This document shows positions 26,153 to 33,605 of a stretch of 64,000 bases of DNA, one piece after another. A model generated the notes under the pieces. It had not been told where the DNA came from. It saw only the letters and a list, made by a program, of their open reading frames with translations, and made no database searches. Within the stretch, counting starts at the first letter, position 1. Each line of letters starts with the position of its first letter. Location of the stretch: NCBI RefSeq assembly GCF_900112425.1, contig NZ_FOLP01000001.1, positions 248,001 to 312,000 of the forward strand. Reading direction: 5' to 3'. The stretch is from Variovorax sp. OK212. Lineage in GTDB: Bacteria; Pseudomonadota; Gammaproteobacteria; Burkholderiales; Burkholderiaceae_C. A program made the position numbers and the translations under genes.

Positions 26153-27358
26153 TTATTTTCTAAAGATGGACACGACAGCCGATCGTTCACCGTTGAGTTG
26201 TTGGGCTGGCTGCACTGGCGTCCTTGAGGCTCGCAATGTTGCCAGCTCCACAACTTCTGAAGAGGTGTTGAAGTAATTGTCACGCAGGCCACAAAGTTTC
26301 TCCACGTCGCCAGGGGAAAAACCTAAATAGCGTGGAATTCCTTCAGTAGGTAAAACGCCTTCACTGATTAGCAGTTCTACTGTTCGACGAAGTAGTCTCG
26401 GAGCTTCAGGCTTCCACTTGTCATCGCCAGGTTCAGCCTTTGAGCCCCACCGAGCGGAGCGCCGCTTGAAAAGAACGAGCTTTTCGTCATCGCTAAGCAA
26501 GCCGAGGGCATGTAAGCGCATCATCATTGCAGCAACAGACGCTCCCCAGCGCTGTTTCAGAATGAGTAGATTGTCCAAATTTGTTGGCACTCGCACTTCT
26601 GTAGCGAAAGTCTCAGCGGGAAGCAGCAGCGCACCGGCAAAACGGTGCGCTTGTTTTTCCATCTGGTTATAGCGGTCGCGCTCCTCTGCTCTGGGGACAT
26701 GCTTGTGTAGAACAAGATGTCCAATCTCATGAGCCAAATCAAAGCGACTGCGAAATGCATTGGCCTTATCCGCTGAAAGTAGCACGATCGGATTGCCCAA
26801 AAGTGAACTCCAACTAGATAGACCTTCGATGGCGGAAATTTCAGTTTCCTCGCGCACAACGATGATGCCTGCGCTTTCTGACGCTAGAGCTAAATCATGA
26901 ATGGGGCCATTGCCTAATTGCCAGAGTTGACGACACTCTTCCGCGGCGGCTTCGATATCGGCATCATTGATTTGCTCAGGGTCCTCAAAATCGCGCTGAG
27001 GCAAATTGACCTTTGGGTAGTCCACATGCTCGGAAAGCAGCACCGCGATTTCTTGCGCCCATTCGGTTCGTGCCTCGAGCTTGGCGCGAGCAGCTTTGAG
27101 AGCGGATGCGTTACTGCGATAAAGCGGCGCAGATACAGGTTGCAGCATCGGGCGGGTAAGCCATTCCGTCCGTACGTTAAGAGCGGATGCAATACGCTCA
27201 AACGTTTCCGCTTCTGGCGCTTGATCGCCTTTGCACCACTTTGTGACTGTGGATGCCGCTACGTCGACAAGGCTTGCGAGTTGGCCTTTGGTGAAGCCTC
27301 GTGCCGAAAGCGCTTGTTCAAGTCGTGCGGGCTGCAGTTCATCGATTCCCTTGGTCAT
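26153..27358 (-). CDS. XRE-family regulator fused to an ImmA/IrrE metallopeptidase
   Basis: A 401-aa protein. The N-terminal HTH_3 spans residues ~10-65 (LASLVDVAASTVTKWCKGD), and the ImmA/IrrE zinc-protease domain has HEIGH at residues 210-214. Such proteins sense a signal and cleave or release a repressor, often in mobile elements or defence islands; here the DNA-binding and protease parts are in one chain. The start overlaps the upstream 221-aa gene by 20 bp, so the two are coupled. GC content is low. Confidence 0.88.
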   Translation of the reverse strand: MTKGIDELQPARLEQALSARGFTKGQLASLVDVAASTVTKWCKGDQAPEAETFERIASALNVRTEWLTRPMLQPVSAPLYRSNASALKAARAKLEARTEWAQEIAVLLSEHVDYPKVNLPQRDFEDPEQINDADIEAAAEECRQLWQLGNGPIHDLALASESAGIIVVREETEISAIEGLSSWSSLLGNPIVLLSADKANAFRSRFDLAHEIGHLVLHKHVPRAEERDRYNQMEKQAHRFAGALLLPAETFATEVRVPTNLDNLLILKQRWGASVAAMMMRLHALGLLSDDEKLVLFKRRSARWGSKAEPGDDKWKPEAPRLLRRTVELLISEGVLPTEGIPRYLGFSPGDVEKLCGLRDNYFNTSSEVVELATLRASRTPVQPAQQLNGERSAVVSIFRK

Positions 27359-28004
27359 CGTCGGTTTTCTTCTTTGGCTGTGCCTTGAGTTTTGGCACCG
27401 CTGTGTCAGGCTGGACCGTTGTGTTGGTCTGGTCGTAGAGTTTGATGAAGTCGGTCATGGTGCTGATGTAGAGCCAAGACTTCATGTCGGGCGCTGGTAG
27501 AGACACCATCACCTCTGTCAACTGAGCTATCCCATTGCCGTCAACACCATCCATTACCCCGAGGATGAAGATGGTGCCGGCTGCCACTTCGCGAGGTTGC
27601 GCGAAAAGATCAGCTTGGACATATTTCCGGTTGATGTTGTCGTTGAGTTCTGCGAGCTTGATGCGCGTTGCACTGCGGCGCAGATTGATCCACTTATGTC
27701 CCGGAACGTTCAACCTGACGATGCTGAAAATTCCTAGCCGTCCCACTACCAGTCGTGTGCCGCAAAGTGGAGTTGGCTCTGCTCCATGGGCTAGCAACGC
27801 CTCATGGAACGTTTCGTTAATGAAAAAGTGCTTGTTTTGTCCGGCGATGGAAGGCTTGTGCCCCGGCGCAAAGGCCGCAGAATGTTGACGCCCTTGATGA
27901 TCCCCTGCGTAGTAAGCGTCCTCAAAAGCCATGAGGGCGTCACGAGGAATATTTCTAACAATGAGCTGTTCAAGCTTTTTGGTGCCTGCAGACGGAGTGC
28001 GCAT
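27339..28004 (-). CDS. Unknown protein, partner of the ImmA/IrrE regulator
   Basis: A 221-aa soluble protein of no recognised family. It has a helical N-terminus, a central beta-rich stretch (LVVGRLGIFSIVRLNV), and a charged tail rich in Lys/Asp (KLKAQPKKKTDDD). The last 20 bp overlap the ImmA gene start, so it is the first gene of the coupled pair and a candidate substrate, toxin or sensor partner. Direct repeats lie just upstream (28024-28072). Low GC content suggests lateral transfer. Confidence 0.75.
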   Translation of the reverse strand: MRTPSAGTKKLEQLIVRNIPRDALMAFEDAYYAGDHQGRQHSAAFAPGHKPSIAGQNKHFFINETFHEALLAHGAEPTPLCGTRLVVGRLGIFSIVRLNVPGHKWINLRRSATRIKLAELNDNINRKYVQADLFAQPREVAAGTIFILGVMDGVDGNGIAQLTEVMVSLPAPDMKSWLYISTMTDFIKLYDQTNTTVQPDTAVPKLKAQPKKKTDDDQGNR

Positions 28005-28023
28005 GCGTAAATCCCGATCTTTT

Positions 28024-28072
28024 GTTTCGAGTGGCGGGAATCGTACATCAAAAAGTTTCGTGTGGCGGGATT
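28024..28072. promoter_or_regulatory. Two 18-bp direct repeats upstream of the ImmA operon
   Basis: GTTTCGAGTGGCGGGAAT (28024-28041) recurs as GTTTCGTGTGGCGGGATT (28055-28072), 16 of 18 identical, with a 31-bp period (three helical turns). They sit 20-68 bp upstream of the ATG of the 221-aa gene, where an operator for the co-encoded HTH protein would be expected. The binding protein is inferred. Confidence 0.6.
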
Positions 28073-28271
28073 TTTACGATCTGTTTTTCGTGCGGATCTA
28101 TGAGATTTCGCTGGCGAGGAATGAACGGATGGTGGCCGATGCGGCGAATCACTGGCACTTTGACCTTGCCCCGTGCGGCAGCGCCCCCTAGATATACTGC
28201 GCCCCGTCGCGCTAGGTTGCGCGGCCGGGTTTGGAAGCCTGAAGAACTCTGCGCAACTTGGAGTCCATTTC

Positions 28272-28607
28272 ATGGCTGAATCCGCTCGCGCGCACGCGCA
28301 ATCCCGTAGTGCTTCCACTTCCCCCAACCTCGCGTCACCCACCCTCGACGACCTCGCCCTTCAAACCTGCGACGACGCCGACACCCTCCACGAGGTCATG
28401 CACGCCTACACCGCGCTGGAAAAGCTCGTGGACACCGCCGCCCTGAACGACAGCGAGGTGCTCGCCACCAACCGCACCGAGCTGAGCGCCTTGCTGCGCC
28501 TGCTCAACGAGGCGTTGATGGCGCGCATCGGCACCGTCAACTCAGCCGCCGCCGCCTTGCGCGAGGCGTTGCTGCTGCAGGCGCAAGCCGCGCCCACCCC
28601 CGCGTAA
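28272..28607 (+). CDS. Hypothetical small helical protein
   Basis: A 111-aa protein starting MAESARAHAQSR. The N-terminal ~30 residues are Ser/Ala/Pro-rich. The rest is predicted helical with regular leucines (LEKLVDTAALNDSEVLATNR), suggesting a coiled coil. No signal peptide was seen. Codon usage is back to the high-GC chromosomal pattern, so it lies outside the island. There is no domain call. Confidence 0.6.
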   Translation: MAESARAHAQSRSASTSPNLASPTLDDLALQTCDDADTLHEVMHAYTALEKLVDTAALNDSEVLATNRTELSALLRLLNEALMARIGTVNSAAAALREALLLQAQAAPTPA

Positions 28608-28647
28608 CCAGTCAGCCAGCTAATTACCAGCTACCAGCAAGCAACCC

Positions 28648-29598
28648 TCAGGCAGCCGGCCCGCCCGGCTGCCCCGCGTTCTGCGTCTCCGCCAGCAGCC
28701 ATTGCCTGAACGCCACCACGCGCGGGTCTTCGCTGCTCCCCTGCGGATACACCAGGTGGTACGCATACGTCGGCGCCATGCTCACGCCAATGTCGAACAG
28801 CCTCACCAGCCGCCCCTGCGCCAGGTCGGCCGCAATCATGTCCAGGTCGGCCAGCCCCACGGCGCCGCCTTCCATCACGGCCTGCACCACGTAGCCGGAA
28901 TCTGAAAACCCCACGCACCGGCTGTCGTCGAAGTCGCCGATGCCGGCCGCCGCCATCCACATGCGCCAGTTGGGCCAGGTCATGGTGTCGGTCTTCCAGT
29001 CGACGTAGCACAGGGTGTGGTTGAACAGGTCGCGCGGCTCGTTCAGCGGTGGCCCTGTTTCCAAAAGCTTGGGGCTGCACACGGGCACGATGCTCAGCTC
29101 GAAGAGCCGGTCGGCGTGCGCGCCTTCGTACTGCCCGGTGCCAAAGCGGATGGCCACGTCGATGTCGTCGGCCTCGAAGCTGCGCAGCGCGTCACTGATG
29201 TCGAAGGTCAGCTCCAGCCCCGGGTGGGCGGCCCTGAAGCGCGACAGCTTGGGCAGCAGCCAGTTGGTGGCAAAGCGCGGGCTCAGCGACACGCGCAGGT
29301 GCGCCGCGCTGCGGGTGAGCCGGCGGGCTCGGCCGGCGGCGCGGTGCAGGGTGTCCAGCGCGTCGGCGGTGGCCTCGAACAGCACGGCGCCGGCGGGCGT
29401 GAGCTGAATGCTGCGGCTGGTGCGGGTGAATAGCACCACGCCCAGCTGGTCTTCAATGTCCTTGATCTGGTAGCTCACGGCCGCGGGCGTGAGCCCCACC
29501 TCGTCGGCCGCGCGGGTGAAGTTCAGGTGCCGCGCGGCGGCCTCGAAGGTTCGCAGGGCGCGCGTTCCCGGCAGCATGCGGTGGGGGGTGCTCTGCAT
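28648..29598 (-). CDS. LysR-family transcriptional regulator (GcvA type)
   Basis: A 316-aa regulator. The HTH is at residues ~10-65 (LRTFEAAARHLNFTRAADEV, AVSYQIKDIE). The effector domain carries LRVSLSPRFATNWLLPKLSRF, the usual GcvA-type sequence. The ATG at 29598 is chosen over a TTG four codons upstream. It diverges from the DHA2 exporter gene across 135 bp and is its likely regulator. Confidence 0.87.
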   Translation of the reverse strand: MQSTPHRMLPGTRALRTFEAAARHLNFTRAADEVGLTPAAVSYQIKDIEDQLGVVLFTRTSRSIQLTPAGAVLFEATADALDTLHRAAGRARRLTRSAAHLRVSLSPRFATNWLLPKLSRFRAAHPGLELTFDISDALRSFEADDIDVAIRFGTGQYEGAHADRLFELSIVPVCSPKLLETGPPLNEPRDLFNHTLCYVDWKTDTMTWPNWRMWMAAAGIGDFDDSRCVGFSDSGYVVQAVMEGGAVGLADLDMIAADLAQGRLVRLFDIGVSMAPTYAYHLVYPQGSSEDPRVVAFRQWLLAETQNAGQPGGPAA

Positions 29599-29733
29599 GT
29601 GGATCTTCAAGCTCCGTTTGATGGTTCGTTGAGAACTACTCGTTTTTCAAGCCGCGCACGGCGGGGGACGATGCAGCCAGTCGAAGAAACGAAGCGACTG
29701 GTTGTTTTTGATTGAGCCGATTGGAGTGAATGA

Positions 29734-31212
29734 ATGTCTGCCAGCTTGACCCCGTGCGATGCACGCCCCGGCCCCGGCCTCTGCAATGAAGGCGCCGCTG
29801 TCGCCTGCGCTATCGGTGCTGTCGGTGCCGCCACGGGAACCCACCCCGACCCCCTGCACTGGCCCGCGCGCATGTGGATGGCGCTGCTGATCTTCAGCGG
29901 CGTGATTCTGCTCGATGGGCTCGACATCTCGATGATCGTGGTGGCAATCCCGCAGATTCAGCAAGAGTTCGGCATGGGCGCTGCCGCGGCGCAGTGGCTG
30001 GTCAGCGCGTACATCCTGGCGTTTGGCGGCTTTCTGCTGCTGGGCGGGCGCTGTGCTGATTTGTTCGGCCGCAGGCGGGTGTTGGTGGTGGGGCTGGCGG
30101 TGTTTGCGCTGGTGTCGGTGGGCGGCGTGTTTGCCAGCGATGCGGGGCTGTTGATTGCCTCGCGCTTCGCGAAGGGCATGGCCGCGGGCTTCACGGGGCC
30201 GGCCGCGATGTCGCTGCTGACGACCACCTTCGCGGAGGGGCCGGCGCGCAACAAGGCGTTCGGCATCTTCAACCTGTTCGAGGCCTCGGGGTACTCGTCG
30301 GGCCTGCTGATTGGCGGGCTGCTGGCGGCGCTGAACTGGCGCTACATCTTCGTGCTGCCGATTCCGGTGGCGGTGCTGTTGCTGCTGGCCGCGCTGCGCT
30401 ATGTGCCGGCCGATGCGCCGCGGCACGCATCGCAGGGCCCGCGGCCGAGGCTGGATGTGGGCGGCGCGCTCACGCTGCTGGCGGGCATGTTGCTGCTGGT
30501 GTTCACGGTGGTGTCGGCGCCGGAGGTGGGGTGGGTGTCATGGCGCACGCTGGGCGGGTTCGGGGTGGCGGTGGCGTTGCTGGCGCTGTTCGTGGTCATC
30601 GAGCGCACGGTGAAGGAGCCGCTGGTGCGCCTGGGCATCTTCCGCAACCGGGGGCTGGTGGCGGCGAACATCAGCGCGGCGCTGCTGTATGGCGGAGCGG
30701 CGGGGTTTCAGTTCTTGATGGCGCTGTACCTGCAGAACATCCAGGGCTGGAAGCCGTGGCAGATGGCGCTGGTGCTGTTGCCGGCGGGTCTGATGGTGGT
30801 GGTCGTGGGCCCGAAGATCGGCGCGCTCATCAGCCGCTTTGGCGTGACGCGGGTTCTGATGGTGGGGCTGTCGGCCTTTGTGCCGTGCTATCTGCTGATG
30901 CTGCGCATGGGGCCGGAGCCTGATTTGTGGGGCGTGCTGTTGCCCGCATCGCTGCTGTGGGGCGTGGGCTTTGCGCTGAGCATCTCGGCGTTGATGGTGG
31001 CGGGCACGACGGGCGTGGCCGACGATGAGCAAGGGCTGGCGGCGGGGCTGTTGAACAGTTCGCTGCAGGTGGGCGGGGCGTGTGGGCTGGCGGTGCTGAC
31101 GGCTGCGATTGCGCCGGGGACTGCGTTGGCGATGCTGTATCCGGGTGTCGGGGTGATCCTGGGGTTTGCTGTGTTGACGCTGTTGGCTCAGGTGATTCGG
31201 GGGAAGGGGTAG
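29734..31212 (+). CDS. DHA2 (EmrB/QacA-type) MFS drug exporter
   Basis: A 492-aa fourteen-helix transporter. FSGVILLDGLDISMIVVAIP is helix 1 with the DHA2 motif D1, and GRCADLFGRRRVLVVG is motif A. It has a ~45-residue hydrophilic N-terminal leader. A GGAG precedes the ATG. The divergent LysR regulator probably controls it. No EmrA or outer-membrane partner is adjacent, so export is likely single-component into the periplasm. Confidence 0.88.
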   Translation: MSASLTPCDARPGPGLCNEGAAVACAIGAVGAATGTHPDPLHWPARMWMALLIFSGVILLDGLDISMIVVAIPQIQQEFGMGAAAAQWLVSAYILAFGGFLLLGGRCADLFGRRRVLVVGLAVFALVSVGGVFASDAGLLIASRFAKGMAAGFTGPAAMSLLTTTFAEGPARNKAFGIFNLFEASGYSSGLLIGGLLAALNWRYIFVLPIPVAVLLLLAALRYVPADAPRHASQGPRPRLDVGGALTLLAGMLLLVFTVVSAPEVGWVSWRTLGGFGVAVALLALFVVIERTVKEPLVRLGIFRNRGLVAANISAALLYGGAAGFQFLMALYLQNIQGWKPWQMALVLLPAGLMVVVVGPKIGALISRFGVTRVLMVGLSAFVPCYLLMLRMGPEPDLWGVLLPASLLWGVGFALSISALMVAGTTGVADDEQGLAAGLLNSSLQVGGACGLAVLTAAIAPGTALAMLYPGVGVILGFAVLTLLAQVIRGKG

Positions 31213-31244
31213 GGGTGTTGTTGCTGCTGCTGCTGTTCAGGGCG

Positions 31245-31342
31245 GCGCTCACGCCGACGGGGTACCTTGCTCCGCGAATGTCCCCCGGCCTGCGGCCTCC
31301 TCCTTTATTTCGCTGCGCAAGGCACCCCATCGGCGTGAGCGC
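31245..31342. repeat. Dispersed palindromic element, copy 1
   Basis: Arms 31245-31270 and 31317-31342 are complementary in 24 of 26 positions (GCGCTCACGCCGACGGGG in the left arm). The inner 46 bp, read on the minus strand, contain GCAGCGAAATAAAGGAGGAG and GGGGGACATTCGCGGA. The same inner sequence occurs in copy 2 (33494-33571) in the opposite orientation, while the arms differ. No coding capacity. It is a non-autonomous repeat of REP/MITE style. Confidence 0.75.
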
Positions 31343-31392
31343 GTTTGGCGCGGTCTCTTGATTGGCCGGCACGGCGGCCGCGCTCTTTGCGG

Positions 31393-31803
31393 TCAGCGGC
31401 GGGGTTCGATCTGGATGGCGTCGAAGGTCTCTTGCAACCGAGCGGCTTGCTTGAGCGAACCGGTCTTGATCTCCCGGCCGGCGCTGTCCAGGAACCGGGT
31501 GTTCGTCTGCACGATGAGCGTCACGGGCACATCGCCACTCGCGTCATGCCACGTCGCCATGAACTCGTACGGCCCCATGCGGGTGCCGCCGAGCCGTGGC
31601 ATCGCTTGGTCAGAGATGCGTGTGCCTGAACCCGCATCGGTGACCTGGAGCGTGCCGAGCAGGAATTTCTCGAACGCCGGTTTGGCCTTGAGCATCGGCA
31701 GCACGTCGGACTTGAAGCTGACGGTGCCGTCGGCGTGGGCGGGTGAGGCGGCAAGGCAGAGGGTGCTGAGTGCGATCAGCATCAGGCGGCAGCGGGGCTT
31801 CAT
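31393..31803 (-). CDS. Small exported protein, candidate immunity or accessory factor
   Basis: A 136-aa protein with signal peptide MKPRCRLMLIALSTLCLAAS ending at AHA, and a mature domain of ~110 residues without Cys (FEKFLLGTLQVTDAGSGTRI). The start overlaps the stop of the preceding exported protein by 4 bp (ATGA), so it is translated with the PAAR-peptidase locus. A periplasmic protein encoded next to a peptidase cargo could be its immunity protein; this is inference. No domain was recognised. Confidence 0.72.
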   Translation of the reverse strand: MKPRCRLMLIALSTLCLAASPAHADGTVSFKSDVLPMLKAKPAFEKFLLGTLQVTDAGSGTRISDQAMPRLGGTRMGPYEFMATWHDASGDVPVTLIVQTNTRFLDSAGREIKTGSLKQAARLQETFDAIQIEPRR

Positions 31804-32330
31804 GGGCGATGGGGCAGCGAAGTCATTGACGATGTTGGCGAGCGGTCTGCGCGGGTCAATTCCTGCGGGGGCCTTGACGAAGCCTCTGGCTTCGATGCCG
31901 CGGCGGGATGGCACTTCGGCAGCTTGTCCAGTTCCTCGGGGCTGATGTAGAGCTGGATGGACGCGAAGTCGTTGTTCTCGCCGCTGCGACTTTTCGGAAA
32001 GCGGTACGCCAGACTGTGTACCTCCGCCGGAAGATCGGTGCGCAGCAAGATGCCCAGCGCTCTTCTTGTGTGGATGGCACGCCGTTCGGCCAGCGCCTTT
32101 GCCTTGCCCGGAATGCGCCCGGAAGCACCGGTTTCTATGGACATGCTTTTGTATGTAGAGAAAGATGCGTAGGAGCGGTTCAGCCACTGCGAGAGCTTGA
32201 CGATCTGCGAGCGGTCAAGTTCCGCCGAACCGACCTCGAAACTCACTTGGGTCTGAACGATGTGGCTGCACGCGGTCGCTTGTCCCGCAGCCAGGATCAG
32301 GAACATCGGGATCACGAATCTAGCCTGCAT
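31800..32330 (-). CDS. Exported OmpA-like protein, candidate immunity or accessory factor
   Basis: A 176-aa protein with signal peptide MQARFVIPMFLILAAGQATA, cleaved before CSHIVQTQ, so possibly a lipoprotein. The region VQTQVSFEVGSAELDRSQIV resembles the first strand and helix of OmpA-C-like domains, and ALAERRAIHTRRAL the second helix, but the usual peptidoglycan-binding Asp/Arg pattern is incomplete. The ATG at 32330 has GGGAGA upstream and overlaps the PAAR-peptidase gene by 11 bp. The tail is Ser/Pro-rich and probably disordered. Confidence 0.68.
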   Translation of the reverse strand: MQARFVIPMFLILAAGQATACSHIVQTQVSFEVGSAELDRSQIVKLSQWLNRSYASFSTYKSMSIETGASGRIPGKAKALAERRAIHTRRALGILLRTDLPAEVHSLAYRFPKSRSGENNDFASIQLYISPEELDKLPKCHPAAASKPEASSRPPQELTRADRSPTSSMTSLPHRP

Positions 32331-33321
32331 ACGGTTCTCCCCACACGACATAGCCGGCGATGTTATCGGCGTTGGTCTTCACGCTCTTTGGTTTGGTTTT
32401 CACCGCTTGCAGCGACTCGCGGAGCTGATAGATGGTGTCGAGGCTGCTGAAGGTGTCATCGAAATGCGTCACTTCGTGCACGAGGGTCGATAGCTGGGAG
32501 TCGAACATGTCGGACGTCCGCCGCAATTCGCAGAAGTCGATGTGAATGGCGATGGTGCGCGTTTGAATGTCGGGTTTGCAGACAGCGGCGACGGCGCCTG
32601 TCGGGTGCTCGATGCTGCATCCCACGTGCTTCAAGGCCGTCAGCGAATAGCGGACGAAATTCTTGCCTTCCAGACCGCGTAACACCCGTTCGCAAGCAGA
32701 GAGGCCAGTGCGCAAATACTCACGCGTGGACGAGTCGGCCTCGCCAAACCATTGAGCGACGCGAGCTTGGTCGGCACTGTTCCAGCGTTGAAGCTCGGGC
32801 AGGCGTTTCTTTGCGATGAGCTCGACGGCCCTGTCTCGAACTTCCATCATCCTGTCGGAGAACGCCTTGTTGGTCATGTTCGGGCAGATGTTCTCGGTCT
32901 GCTCGGCTTCAGGTGGATGCGTGACGGCGTCGTCCACTGTTTTCTTGAAGGCCGCCATTTCGGGCTCCGAGGTGATTGCTGCCTTTTGGGCAAGCACCGT
33001 CACGGCTGCGGTGACTTCAACCGCGTACGCGTCGTCATCCTCGTAGCTAGAAGACTGCTGCAGCACCGAAAGCAGTGGCTGTGGCACCGGGCAGTGGCAG
33101 ACCACCACGTCACCTTCCAGCGCCACCTCCGATATGAACCGCGGCCTTCGCGGTCCTCCGGCCTTGGCGATGATGCCGACGCTGTTGCAGCCTTCGCAGT
33201 AGGCCCTGCCGCCTATCAACGCAGCCCGGTGGCCGTACAGATCGAACATCGGGCCGGCGTAGGGCAGCACGCGGCCGCCGGGTGCCGGCGGATCGCCGAC
33301 CACGAGAATTTTTCGCATCAT
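32320..33321 (-). CDS. PAAR-aspzincin (M35) metallopeptidase, probable T6SS effector
   Basis: A 333-aa protein. Residues ~1-90 form a PAAR tip domain (VVGDPPAPGGRVL, then GDVVVCHCPVPQPLL). The C-terminal ~150 residues are an M35/aspzincin peptidase: zinc ligands HEVTH (282-286) and Asp295 nine residues later in SSLDTIYQ, with Tyr298 at the catalytic-Tyr position and the family's NADNIAGYV near the end. There is no signal peptide, as expected for type VI loading. GGGAGG lies 7 bp before the ATG. Two exported small proteins follow in overlap. No VgrG or other T6SS gene is in the window. Confidence 0.8.
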   Translation of the reverse strand: MMRKILVVGDPPAPGGRVLPYAGPMFDLYGHRAALIGGRAYCEGCNSVGIIAKAGGPRRPRFISEVALEGDVVVCHCPVPQPLLSVLQQSSSYEDDDAYAVEVTAAVTVLAQKAAITSEPEMAAFKKTVDDAVTHPPEAEQTENICPNMTNKAFSDRMMEVRDRAVELIAKKRLPELQRWNSADQARVAQWFGEADSSTREYLRTGLSACERVLRGLEGKNFVRYSLTALKHVGCSIEHPTGAVAAVCKPDIQTRTIAIHIDFCELRRTSDMFDSQLSTLVHEVTHFDDTFSSLDTIYQLRESLQAVKTKPKSVKTNADNIAGYVVWGEPYAG

Positions 33322-33370
33322 CTTGGAACCTCCCAGTTGTGGTCTGGGGGTTCTAGAAGGACTCGGCCAA

Positions 33371-33391
33371 TGACACTGTGGCCCAGTGTCA
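33371..33391. promoter_or_regulatory. Palindrome upstream of the PAAR-peptidase gene
   Basis: Perfect 8-bp arms TGACACTG (33371-33378) and CAGTGTCA (33384-33391) flank TGGCC, about 50 bp upstream of the PAAR gene start. Size and place fit a dimeric regulator site; a transcript hairpin is the alternative. Confidence 0.5.
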
Positions 33392-33493
33392 ACCGGTCAG
33401 AAATTTCTCACGCCGAACAAGTTTCAGCGAAACAAGCGTTGCTCAGAGCTCCCAAACCAGCGGCAGCACACCAGCAGCGCCCCCACGTGAGCA

Positions 33494-33571
33494 GGGCACC
33501 GGGTGCTCCCCGCAGCGAAATAAAGGAGGAGCGAAGCGGGGGACATTCGCGGAGGGGAGCACCCGGCGCCC
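33494..33571. repeat. Dispersed palindromic element, copy 2
   Basis: 18-bp arms (33494-33511 and 33554-33571; GGGTGCTCCCC in the left arm) pair in 17 of 18 positions around a 42-bp centre that carries GCAGCGAAATAAAGGAGGAG and GGGGGACATTCGCGGA. The centre matches copy 1 (31245-31342) on the other strand. The two copies bracket the PAAR locus. The rest of the 33322-33605 gap holds only the palindrome at 33371. Confidence 0.75.
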
Positions 33572-33605
33572 TGAACACGCGCCCTGAAAACGCGCCCCAA
33601 AAAAA

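Noticed and set aside
25283..28004. The low-GC island as a complete toxin-antitoxin or named phage-defence system
   Set aside because: The composition and genes are suggestive, but no known system has exactly this set that I can name, so it is reported only as a candidate.
28005..28271. Small plus-strand open frames in the gap upstream of the ImmA operon, or a small RNA gene
   Set aside because: The frames lack starts with ribosome sites and any family features. Apart from the direct repeats only a weak TTGCGC/GCGCAA pairing is present, which is not enough to call an RNA.
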